DNA from: Stramenopiles sp. TOSAG23-2
Lineage: Eukaryota > Sar
DNA: 44,237 bases
NCBI GenBank assembly: GCA_900128395.1
Contig: LT649293.1
Coordinates: 1-44,237, forward strand
Reading direction: 5' to 3'
Below the pieces are notes generated by a model. That model was not told the DNA's origin. It searched no databases and was given only the letters and a program-made list of their open reading frames with translations. Of the stretch, positions 36,089 through 44,237 are shown in pieces; the first letter of the stretch is position 1; every line of letters begins with the position of its first letter. The position numbers and the translations under genes were made by a program.

Positions 36089-37915
36089 ATGGCATCGCTT
36101 GTCAATGAAAATGCAAAGGAAATGGAAGTAGAAGATGAAGTAGACGAAGAGTCATCCTCTGGTGAAGAAGAGGAAGAGTCAGAAGAAGAAGAGTCAGAAG
36201 AGGAGGAGGAAGAAGAAGAAGATGATGATGATGATGACTCAGAGGAGGAAGACGGCGATGATGATGATGATGAAAAAACTACCGAAAATGCTGAGAAAAA
36301 AGGTGATGGCGAGACCCCAGATGGTAATGCTCAGGAGGATAAACAAGAAAAAGAAATTGTAATTAAATTTCCGCCACCAAGTACCAAGTTAAATAAAGTT
36401 GGTGACTTAGTATATTGTCAATATGGAAATGATATCTTTAAATCAAAAATATTAAAAGTTGAAACTCGTCCAATGAGACGAAATGAACCCGCATGTAAAG
36501 CATACTTTGTTCATTATCAAGGGTGGTCGAAAAGGTTTGACGCTTGGGTGGAAGAACAGTACGTATATGATTTTACGGATGAAAATACAGAAATGAAGAA
36601 ACAAATTATCCAAGCAGTTAAAGATTTAAAAAAACGTGAAAAAGAAAAAGAAGCAGAGCAAGATATGATATACGAAGATTTAGTAATGGCCAATAGTAGT
36701 TTTAAAAAAGGCAAGAAACGAAAACTTGCGCTTTTAAAACGCTTAAAGCGCCCCAAGAAAGCGCCAAAAAAAGCAATGAGTGAAGACGTGAAAAAGGCAA
36801 GATCGTTTAATCGAAAAGTAAGATTTAATTCAAGGAAGGAAATGGATTTAACTGAATATGTCGAAACATTTAATTTGACTTTATCATTAGGTTTGAAAAA
36901 ACGAGCGGTGCAAGATTGGGAAATGATGGCATTGGATAAGCGTTTAATGATCTTGCCCCGTAAACCATCTGTACGTGATATATTGAATGATTATCTTGAA
37001 TTGAAGCGTAACCAACTAGGAAAAATCAGTGGTAAAACTGGAAATATTAGCGTTGAAAAAAAAAAAGATAGTACACCACAGGGATCTAGTAATATTAAAA
37101 GTAATGGTGCGATGATGATGATGATGGATGGTGGTGGTGGTGGTGGTGGTGGTGGTGGCAACGGTAGTACCAATAATAACAATATAAAAAATAATGATGA
37201 CAGCACTACTACTACTACTACTAGTACTACAATCAATACGACCACAACCAGCACCAAGACGACAACAACCAGTACCAATACCACGACTGTAACAAACAAA
37301 ACAGACAATATACTTGAAGATATGAATAATAATGACGAGAAAAAAGATGATCCAATGCAAGTATATCGTGAATTAATTAATGGTATCGAACAATTGTTTA
37401 ATCGTGCATTGGGAAAAAATTTATTATATCGTATCGAACGGAAACAATATGATGATTATATGTATGAAAACCCAAATGTATTGCCCGCTGATATATATGG
37501 AGTTGAACATCTATTGCGATTGTTTATTAAATTACCGATGTTTTTATCAATGTGCAATGATATGAATGATGAGGAAGATAGTGCAAAAAAGATACAAGCA
37601 TATTTACAAAGTTTTATACAATTTTTAGGTAGCACTAGTAGCAATAAATATTTTGGCACTGTTTATGAAAAGCCAGACGAGGAATATTTAAAAGTATTTT
37701 CAACTCAGCCTGTAATGGCTGCAAGCGATATTACAGCAGGTACAGCAACAACAATAAATGATGGAAAGGAGACAAATGGTTCTGATACTAGTATTAACAA
37801 AAATGCTGGAATTAGTAAATCTAGACGTACGAAAGAGGAAGAGATGAAATTGATGGATAAATTGTTGTCAGCCCCACCACCACAAAAGAAAGCTAAGAAA
37901 AACAACAATCATTAA
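36089..37915 (+). CDS. MRG15/Eaf3-like chromo-barrel and MRG-domain protein
   Basis: A 608-residue nuclear protein of the MRG15/MSL3/Eaf3 family, subunits of NuA4-type acetyltransferase and Sin3-type deacetylase complexes that read methylated H3K36. Residues 10-90 are an extreme Glu/Asp tract. A chromo barrel follows (about 103-165) with the aromatic positions visible in 'DLVYCQYGNDIF', 'AYFVHYQGWSKRFDAWVEE'. The MRG domain (about 250-545) includes 'LPRKPSVRDILNDYLELKRN', 'RIERKQYDDYM', 'YGVEHLLRLFIKLPMFL' and 'YLQSFIQFLGS'. It is split by a 70-residue Gly/Asn/Thr low-complexity insert (about 335-405), larger than usual. The ATG at 36089 ('aaacATGG') is the first in frame; the upstream extension begins with GTG. 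The acidic head and the insert are composition-driven and likely disordered. Confidence 0.9.
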   Translation: MASLVNENAKEMEVEDEVDEESSSGEEEEESEEEESEEEEEEEEDDDDDDSEEEDGDDDDDEKTTENAEKKGDGETPDGNAQEDKQEKEIVIKFPPPSTKLNKVGDLVYCQYGNDIFKSKILKVETRPMRRNEPACKAYFVHYQGWSKRFDAWVEEQYVYDFTDENTEMKKQIIQAVKDLKKREKEKEAEQDMIYEDLVMANSSFKKGKKRKLALLKRLKRPKKAPKKAMSEDVKKARSFNRKVRFNSRKEMDLTEYVETFNLTLSLGLKKRAVQDWEMMALDKRLMILPRKPSVRDILNDYLELKRNQLGKISGKTGNISVEKKKDSTPQGSSNIKSNGAMMMMMDGGGGGGGGGGNGSTNNNNIKNNDDSTTTTTTSTTINTTTTSTKTTTTSTNTTTVTNKTDNILEDMNNNDEKKDDPMQVYRELINGIEQLFNRALGKNLLYRIERKQYDDYMYENPNVLPADIYGVEHLLRLFIKLPMFLSMCNDMNDEEDSAKKIQAYLQSFIQFLGSTSSNKYFGTVYEKPDEEYLKVFSTQPVMAASDITAGTATTINDGKETNGSDTSINKNAGISKSRRTKEEEMKLMDKLLSAPPPQKKAKKNNNH

Positions 37916-38407
37916 AATATGTTTCGTAGTTCATACTGAGTCGTATGGCTTTCGTATGATATATATCAATTAAATCAAAAATTATATGATACGACACGCA
38001 TGTATATATATATTATGAAATTAAATATGATATTTATATATAACCTATGATGTCCGTTTTCCATCAGCTATTATGAGTAGTTGATACTATCTATTTACCT
38101 TCAATTGGTATTTTCGATTATGAGAATATCAACACACTAGTGTGAGATACGTAGATTATTTCAGTTATTTTATTCTTTTGAAGAGTAGGAATTATCATGT
38201 GAGTAAATTAAAAATAAATTATGCGTGTAAATTAATAATATAACCATCATATGTATAATAGCATTTATATATTAATAAGAGAATTATTTTATGCCTATAT
38301 ATTTTATACTTAACACTACTAAGGCCTATTGCATGCTAAAAATACTATCTATGAGCTATATGTATCTCATATATATGATATATGTGCATATATATATATA
38401 TGATTTT
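37916..38407. other. Convergent 3' region with dispersed repeat copy B
   Basis: TCGTA words crowd the first 80 bases (37924, 37941, 37952) and TACGA lies at 37990-37994. Bases 38170-38234 match the repeat at 53-114. No gene is seen; a short plus frame near 38291 is Ile/Tyr-rich flank. Confidence 0.55.
38170..38234 (+). repeat. Dispersed 3'-flank repeat, copy B
   Basis: This is the plus-strand partner of 53-114, sharing about 60 bases with two small insertions. It lies about 250 bases after the MRG15 stop, in the gene's sense direction. Confidence 0.75.
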
Positions 38408-40097
38408 TTAAATAGTCACGCTTTGGCGGTCATCATATTTAATGACATAACGCCCATTTTGGCCATCATCATTTTTATTTATAGATTGACTCATTATGTA
38501 CTTCATCGCCATATCACTTGCTATACCACTTACTATTCTAATTGTTGAGGGCCATCTTATTCGTGGCACTTTCTTGCTGTCTTTGTGGGAAGTATTATTC
38601 TCATCATTTTGATCGACATCGTTTGTATTATTATTATTATTATTATTATCATTTTCTTCTTCCTCCTCCTCGTTTTTATTCTTGCTGTCTTTGTGGGAAG
38701 TATTATTCTCATCATTTTGATCGACATCGTTTGTATTATTATTATTATTATTATTATCATTTTCTTCTTCCTCCTCCTCGTTTTTATTATTTCTTTGACT
38801 GACATATTGGGGCTTTCTAAACTTTACCATTCCGCTACGTCCATTTTTATTTAAATGTATTAATATTAAAGGTATTTCTAATTTATCGGAAAGGGAATAT
38901 AGCTGTTCACGAATTTCATTAGAATGTATCGTGCAGATGATTATATTTGGTGGCCGACGTTTTTTTCGCACTGAATTAATACGACTAGAAAATATGTTTT
39001 GTCTTTCATTGTACAAATTATCATTAAATTGATTTACATAATTATCTTCCTCCTTGATAAACAAATTATAATGTTCTTCCTGTTCCACCATCATAAGATA
39101 CTTTTGAAATTTATTAAAACCGATATTATTACTTAAATCTACATTGCATGGACGTATTGATATATGTTGATTGCTTTCATTTTCCATTTTCATATTATAG
39201 TAATTTAATGATTCTAATTCTTTCGTTACTGCTATTGCGCGATTGTAATTTAAAAATATTGGAGAAAACTGATGATGGAGAACATCCGTTGAATTAACAT
39301 TTTGTTTATCAACAAGTAACAAGTCTTCCACACCCATGCGAGTAAATATATCTGCAACAATTTTTCCAACAGCACCGGTGCCTAAAACGACAACATATGA
39401 TTGAAATATAGTTTGTAATTTATTTCTATCAATTTCATATTGTTCATTTATTTCCTTCATTGTCATATTTAAACTATTTCGTTTTGTTATTGTAATTGAT
39501 TCGAATAATTTACTATATTGTTTTGAATCTTTTTTTGGAATAATTTTCTTTTTCTCAGCAGCATCTTTATTTTCTACATTAGCACTATCATTTTCTACAA
39601 TATTGCCGCCTTTAAAATTTTCCTTTAAATTTTCACGTGCTTTTATTTGTTCCTCTGCGAAAATAAATGCATCCGCAACACGATCTGAATATATTTTCAA
39701 CTTTTTTATTTGTATTACAACTTTCCGTAACGCAATACTAGCTAAACAATTACCATGCATTACAGAGCGATCTGGTGCTGTCTCCCCTAACTTGATAATT
39801 TCACCATGCAGTTCCTCTTCATCTTTTATATGCAACAATTTCATAAATGGGTCAAACATCTCAGCGACACGTCGATTTTCTTCCTTATCAAAATCGAGCT
39901 TTTTTTCATGTGCAACGTCAATTGATAGTTGTAACTTACGCACCAGCAACACGTCGATTTTCTTCCTTATCAAAATCGAGCTTTTTTTCATGTGCAACGT
40001 CAATTGATAGTTGTAACTTACGCACAGTTTGGATTAAAGAACGAATGGTGGTTGCATAATCGTTTCCTTCATTACCATTGTTATTATTATTATACAT
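38408..40097 (-). CDS. UBA5-like ThiF-fold protein, probably inactive as E1; frame broken by an 82-bp duplication
   Basis: This resembles UBA5, the E1 enzyme for UFM1, over the ThiF/Rossmann core: 'KQYSKLFESITITKRN', 'SYVVVLGTGAVGKIVADIFT', 'MGVEDLLLVDKQNVNSTDVL', 'HHQFSP', and a closing 'RWPSTIRIVSGIASDMAMKY'. The nucleotide-binding GxGxxG is present as GTGAVG. The UBA5 catalytic Cys (in its TACNE box) has no counterpart in 'EQLYSLSDKLEIPL', and the zinc CxxC pairs are absent, so E1 activity is doubtful. The N-terminal 200 residues are helical and extra; the late region is Glu/Asn low complexity. ATG 40097 starts the frame. The 75-base copy at 39869/39951 (period 82) shifts frame, and removing it gives one 535-residue protein. 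A general ThiF/MoeB relative remains possible. Confidence 0.75.
38571..38786. repeat. 108-bp in-frame tandem duplication
   Basis: 38571-38678 and 38679-38786 are copies of a 36-codon unit, Glu-, Asn- and Asp-rich ('NDVDQNDENNTSHKDSK'). The frame is kept and the ThiF core is not affected. Confidence 0.95.
39869..40025. repeat. Frame-breaking 75-bp direct repeat (period 82)
   Basis: 39869-39943 recurs at 39951-40025 with a 7-base spacer 'cagcaac'. On the coding strand the second passage leads to a stop soon after 'KEENRRV'. The copies are identical. Confidence 0.95.
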
Positions 40098-40236
40098 GAT
40101 ATTATAAAGCGATTGGCGGGATTTCTCTGTTTCTTCTTATTTGATATCGTGATTAAGTTTATATATGGAACTCTTTTTACACCAGAAACAATATGTTTTA
40201 CTACAGTGCCGCGTGTAATTATTCTGTTGTTGATAA
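40098..40236. promoter_or_regulatory. Divergent 5' region
   Basis: A short gap upstream of the UBA5-like gene, on whose plus side the next, possibly spliced, gene begins. No clear motif is seen. Confidence 0.3.
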
Positions 40237-40836
40237 ATGTGTATATGTAAGTAATAACAACAATATAAATATTATAAATATATCATATAGCTGGATATTA
40301 TAGCTAATAATATAAGAAGAAGAAAGACTGCTGTTGATATTTTCCTGTACTGTAGTATAAATTTTAATGCTGTGGTCTCGCTGGGTGTGGTGTGCTGCTA
40401 TTAATATTGTATGTTAAGTTTCTTTAATAAATTTTCGTATCCGGCGACACTTTTTTGAAGGGGTTATTCTATCGTAGATAATAATTTTCAACAAGACGAT
40501 ATAATAACAGTCAAAGTTGAGAAACAATTATTGACGATTGAAAATGGAAAAATTAAAGATGATTATGAGCATGACCATCGTCAAAATAATACCTTTGAAA
40601 ACGAAGAAAAAAGAAAGAAGAAAATGAGGAAATCAATCAAACATAAACAAGCAACAAATAAAAGTATTGTTGATAAAAAAATGAAATTGTACAAGAAGAA
40701 CCAATATAAATATGTAAAAAAACTAGCTAATTCTGGATTAAGACTAGTAGCTTGGGGAACACAAGCTGATGTTATTGAAGATAATGGAACAATGCTTTAT
40801 GAGGAAGCCAGGGATATTTATTTAAAATCATTGTAA
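40237..40836 (+). CDS. Small basic protein, probably two exons (40237-40246, 40478-40836)
   Basis: An open frame from 40459 to a stop at 40836 reads as real protein ('DDIITVKVEKQLLTIENGK', a Lys-rich helix, 'GLRLVAWGTQADVIEDNGTM') but has no ATG before 40624. A joined model fits. ATG TGT ATA T at 40237-40246 meets a consensus donor GTAAGT, and the acceptor 'tatcgtag' ends at 40477. The phase then matches, giving a 122-residue protein starting MCIYNNFQQDD. The intron would be 231 bases. Without splicing, translation could begin at ATG 40624 (70 residues). No family is recognised; the C-terminal 50 residues look most conserved-like. Intron evidence is sequence only. Confidence 0.45.
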
Positions 40837-40846
40837 AGAAACATAT

Positions 40847-40848
<2 letters not shown>

Positions 40849-40880
<32 letters not shown>

Positions 40881-40890
40881 TTTGTGTTAG
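40849..40890. repeat. TG microsatellite
   Basis: About 20 TG dinucleotides with two interruptions, just after the preceding stop codon. Confidence 0.9.
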
Positions 40891-40951
40891 TGTGTGAGAT
40901 ACGGTATAGATATTATATAATGCCTCACAGATATTTTGTATTTCTCTTTTG

Positions 40952-41263
40952 ATGAAGAGAGAATATAAGAATTTAGCAACTAAATTTTATACGCGTAATA
41001 TATAATATTGTGTGTTGTAAATTTTAAAATTTAAATATATATATAATACGTCGTCTGTAGATGATGTCTCCAGTACCGTTGAGTCGATTACTGATGGCTC
41101 CAATCTGAAGAAGCGAAATTTACCCACTAATGGCACTTCGGGTTCAGAAAGTATAGCATCGCGAGTTAAAATGCTACGACGTCCAATCAACAAGAAACAA
41201 AAACAATCACGACCTCCAGGCACAGCTCTTGCTTCCGCTGGATCTAAACAATATGAGTAATTC
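40952..41263 (+). CDS. Small protein with probable 66-bp intron (exons 40952-40994, 41061-41263)
   Basis: Bases 41061-41263 form a plus-strand frame of clear protein character ('DDVSSTVESITDGSNLKKRN', 'RVKMLRRPINKKQKQSRPPG') ending in TAA, but without a start codon. Upstream, ATG at 40952 reads MKREYKNLATKFYT and meets a donor GTAATA at 40995; 'gtctgtag' ends at 41060 as acceptor. The phases agree and give an 81-residue product. Base composition of the second exon is visibly richer in G+C than its surroundings. No family is recognised. Alternatives are a fragment of a longer gene or a decayed copy of a gene elsewhere. Confidence 0.4.
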
Positions 41264-41821
41264 TTTCACAGGTCTTTCCGGTTTAGTTATATCTCTCATT
41301 TAATTATTATTTCTGGTAATTACATACATATATATATACAGTATGAGTAAATAAAATCTTTAAATTATAAATAAGAGAATTTTTTATATATAATATGATG
41401 TATATATATTCTTATTAAATGATTATCTCACGCACATTACATTGTAACACTTTTTTTTTTATCTCTCTCTGCTCTATATATATTATATACTTCGTACTCA
41501 AATAAAATATATGACATATAATTATATATTATATGTTGACTTATATGTGACTTAGATTTTAACCATCATTACTTACTCGTATTATATGTTGATATATACA
41601 TATATATATATATATATATACACGAGTAGGGAATACGTGTACTTTATTATAAAATTATTATATTTTATATGAACGCGTATAAAAATGTACGTGCAGAAAT
41701 AGTGAGTATTTTATGTAATATACATCATGTTGTATTTCATGTATATTACATATATACATGTATATATATATATACATGTATATATAATAATATATATAAA
41801 TAACTTCTTCTCCTCCTCTTT
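41264..41821. other. Convergent 3' region
   Basis: An AT-rich gap with TA microsatellites (41594-41622, 41760-41790) and TCGTA words at 41492-41496 and 41578-41582. A 'tagattttaaccatcatta' stretch near 41553 resembles 'tagattttaagcttaacc' near 7754, again 3' of genes. No gene is seen. Confidence 0.5.
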
Positions 41822-43396
41822 TTACTTTTCGTATTTAATTTTAGAGTGTAAATCTAAATGTAACCAATCCTTCGTCAAACCAAGGTAAAATTTATATTCT
41901 TTTGCTTTTTTTTTGGCTCTTTCTGTACAAGTAATGTTTAATAGGAATGATTCATCGTATACATCTTGTTCTTTTTTTATAATAAAATTTCCAATATATG
42001 CATTGATTTGTTCCAGCAAATTGATCATATCAGTAACATTATTTATATTGTATCGTTTGATCATCTTTGTTTGGTGAATTTCATTTCTTATATAATCACG
42101 ATTTAAATGTGGTTTTCGGCATCGTTGAGTCGGTTTAAACATTTGTCTATATTTTCGACTTATATGATTAATTGATCCATCTATTATACCTTTATCTGAA
42201 GGAGCAATCACATCAGGCAAATCTATTTCTTGTACGCGTTCTGACTTATTCAATTCTAAAAACAAATCCTTCACTTCATCATTGGTATTGACTGGGAATA
42301 TTTCAAGCGTGAATTGAAAATCTGTTACTGAGGCATTTTTATCGTTTAAAATTTCCGAAGCGGCATAGACTCTATGTTGCCCATCAAAGATACCACGGTT
42401 TTGAGGGATATCAAATCGTGGTTGCTCGACACCTATAATTTCAAATACAGAGATGCAACCAGGGAAAACTAAATTGTTTTTTTTTACACGTACGATTTCT
42501 GCAATACGAGATTTATCACACGGTCTTTGAAGGTGCCAAATTGGGATATTATTAATTACACTTCTGGCAGATGCAAGGTATAACTTTTTAAAACCTAAAT
42601 CACATAAAAGTTTTCCATATATTGGATGATACTCGTCGTCGTCGTCGTTTAAATTTAATACACTTTTCATGTTGGTAATGATTTCGATACTTGACGCTTT
42701 TTTTCCAATATTATTATTGAACTCGTCCATTGAAAAGTTATTACTATTCTTATATGTATTATTATTATTATTATTATGAGTTCCAAAATCGCTGAAACAA
42801 CAGTCGTCATCATGATCCTCCTCGTCCTCCTCTTTGATATCTAAATTGAAAGGTACGATGGACAATTCCGAAGATCCTCGTCTACTAATAATAGAAATTT
42901 CATCCATTGAATGTGCTGAACCACTAGATAAACGATTAGATTGATCAACGTTACTACTATTTGGAAGATGTTCAATTGATTTCTTTTTTTCCTTTGTTTT
43001 TTTTTTCTTCAATTTCTTCTTCTTTCTGTTTTTTCTAGTAGTTATCATGGACGATGATTGATAATGTAAGTCAATGCCACAGTTTACCAATTGATGGAAA
43101 TTTTTGTCTTTCATCTCTCTCAACCGCTTTGATACCTCGACGTTGTAACTCAGTTGTCGTATACGTTCTTGCGCTTCTAGTCGAAACGGGGTAACACCTT
43201 TCTTTTTAGGGACGTAATAATTTTTGTCGTTTAGATAACTCTCTGTATGTGGGTAAATGATCTCATCTTTTGCTGCAAAACTAATTCTGCGATTTGACCT
43301 TCCATCATTGTTATTCCTCTTATTATTGTTTTTTTTACCTTCCTTTTTATCTCTGCTCATAAATAATGAATCTTTTTTGTATGTTGTTGAATTCAT
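41822..43396 (-). CDS. DGQHR-domain (ParB/DndB-like fold) protein
   Basis: A 524-residue protein from ATG 43396; the frame upstream to 43576 is hydrophobic AT-rich flank. Residues 1-250 are basic, Asn/Lys-rich and disordered. The C-terminal half (about 270-500) holds 'IPIWHLQRPCDKSRIAEIVR', 'QPRFDIPQNRGIFDGQHRVY' (DGQHR at 338-342) and 'LFLELNKSERVQEIDLPDVI'. This is the DGQHR module of the ParB/sulfiredoxin fold, best known in bacterial DndB-type proteins. Its role in DNA binding or modification in eukaryotes is not established, and I cannot say which branch this one belongs to. Early sequence 'GVTPFRLEAQERIRQLSYN' is also protein-like. Confidence 0.7.
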   Translation of the reverse strand: MNSTTYKKDSLFMSRDKKEGKKNNNKRNNNDGRSNRRISFAAKDEIIYPHTESYLNDKNYYVPKKKGVTPFRLEAQERIRQLSYNVEVSKRLREMKDKNFHQLVNCGIDLHYQSSSMITTRKNRKKKKLKKKKTKEKKKSIEHLPNSSNVDQSNRLSSGSAHSMDEISIISRRGSSELSIVPFNLDIKEEDEEDHDDDCCFSDFGTHNNNNNNTYKNSNNFSMDEFNNNIGKKASSIEIITNMKSVLNLNDDDDEYHPIYGKLLCDLGFKKLYLASARSVINNIPIWHLQRPCDKSRIAEIVRVKKNNLVFPGCISVFEIIGVEQPRFDIPQNRGIFDGQHRVYAASEILNDKNASVTDFQFTLEIFPVNTNDEVKDLFLELNKSERVQEIDLPDVIAPSDKGIIDGSINHISRKYRQMFKPTQRCRKPHLNRDYIRNEIHQTKMIKRYNINNVTDMINLLEQINAYIGNFIIKKEQDVYDESFLLNITCTERAKKKAKEYKFYLGLTKDWLHLDLHSKIKYEK

Positions 43397-44191
43397 ATTT
43401 GATTGAAAAAAAAATAATAATAATATGTTAATTGTACCTACTGTTTTGTATATACATACAAATTGTCTTTGTCTTTTTTGTATATATACTACGTACTTGT
43501 GTTTTGCTGAAAGAGAATAATATTTGTATAATATTAATGTTGTTGTAGTGTTATAAATAAATATTAGTGGTGTCACTCTTTAGCACTTTGCCAGAAAACC
43601 TAAAGAAGACCTAATGCTATTTTAATACTATTTTTTATCTATCAAATTAAGTATAAAACTTTGTATTTTAATTTATAAAAACTCTGGACTTTACAAAAAA
43701 AAGCTGTGTAAAAAGTAACAGCCACAGCAGGACAGCCTGGTGTGATGACCTGATGGATGACCAGATGACAGCCTTTTTTTTCTCTCTGTTATTTATACCT
43801 GTATAATAGCTAGCTATTAATATTTATTAATACTGTATTACATTACGACCGCGGTATAATATTAATAATATTCGTCGCACGTGGTTTACGTTATAAAAAA
43901 ATAATAATATTATGATAAATAAATAATATTAGTCTAATAATAATAATATTATTATTATTACTCATATTATATTATTATTATATATATATATATATTTATT
44001 ATATATACATACGATAATATAAATCTATTATAAATGATATATTTTTTAATATATTATAAATTCATTATATTGTATACATAAATATAAGACGACTATCGTA
44101 TATACCAAATGGTATAGATGTACATACTACATATATTAGATCTATAATAATAATAATAAATAATATACGATAATTTATCCATATAACCACC
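43397..44191. promoter_or_regulatory. Divergent 5' region at the right end
   Basis: These 795 bases include a GC-richer patch at 43722-43772 with repeated 'gatgac'-type words ('gatgacctgatggatgacca'), then TAA/ATT-rich microsatellite DNA (43899-43995). No gene is supported until the ATG at 44192. Confidence 0.4.
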
Positions 44192-44237
44192 ATGCCACGT
44201 AAAGATAGTGCTATGTTGGCAGAAATTAAGTCTTGGG
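44192..44237 (+). CDS. Start of a further gene (cut by the window edge)
   Basis: An ATG in a strong context ('accaccATGC') opens a frame reading MPRKDSAMLAEIKSW to the last base. Too little is present to name it. It is head-to-head with the DGQHR gene, as the alternating pattern predicts. Confidence 0.45.
   Translation, partial: MPRKDSAMLAEIKSW

Noticed and set aside
37016-37360. Minus-strand frames with long Val/Leu or Thr/His runs
   Set aside because: They are complements of the Gly/Thr low-complexity codons of the MRG15-like gene.
40987-41223. Minus-strand 78-residue frame
   Set aside because: The plus strand over the same bases has better protein character and a workable two-exon model.
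1-44237. tRNA, rRNA or CRISPR loci
   Set aside because: No cloverleaf, rRNA core or regularly spaced repeat array was recognised on either strand.

Overview
The window is eukaryotic nuclear DNA from a compact, AT-rich, intron-poor protist genome. Nearly every gene is one long uninterrupted frame. Coding DNA is full of Asn, Lys and Asp/Glu homopolymer runs. TAA, TGA and TAG all end convincing frames, so the standard code fits. Several products are typically eukaryotic: a DDX52/Rok1 helicase, an MRG15-like chromo-barrel protein, a PPP4R1-like HEAT protein, Qb-SNAREs, an aquaporin and a sterol-desaturase-family enzyme. EF-hand/IQ, TPR and 'YGAWY' proteins suggest, but do not prove, a flagellate. 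I cannot name the lineage from the sequence; a stramenopile or other SAR/haptophyte-like protist is a guess. A 93-base N run (16964-17056) shows this is a scaffolded assembly.

Layout, left to right: sterol desaturase (-), TPR/PDK1-like kinase/CPPED1-like fusion (+), aquaporin (-), secreted protein (+), DDX52 helicase (-, interrupted), ankyrin scaffold with a methionyl-tRNA-synthetase-type anticodon-binding domain (+), YGAWY protein (-), TPR protein (+), small acidic protein (-), basic protein split by a frameshift (+), EF-hand/IQ giant (+), NPSN/Vti1-like Qb-SNARE (-), a divergent second Qb-SNARE-like protein (+), PPP4R1 (-, interrupted), MRG15 (+), UBA5-like ThiF protein (-, interrupted), two small genes with probable introns (+,+), DGQHR-domain protein (-), and the start of one more gene (+). 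Orientation alternates almost perfectly, so the region is a chain of head-to-head and tail-to-tail pairs. The tail-to-tail gaps carry TACGA/TCGTA words, often as short inverted repeats.

The window is also rich in direct duplications of 50-340 bp, many of them identical. Three break conserved genes (DDX52, PPP4R1, UBA5-like). For the last two, removing exactly one copy restores the frame, so these are either very recent events or assembly errors. Two copies of a roughly 260-bp element carry a 52/53-bp perfect-stem hairpin. One base pair of that stem differs between copies in a compensatory way, and the element has a poly(A)-like end.

The most novel points are three. The first is a fusion of a PDK1-like kinase with a CPPED1-like, apparently dead, phosphatase; outside this organism both families act on the kinase AKT. 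The second is a lone MetRS anticodon-binding domain inside a 2,071-residue ankyrin protein. The third is a head-to-head pair of Qb-SNARE paralogues, one of which lacks both the membrane anchor and the zero-layer Gln.
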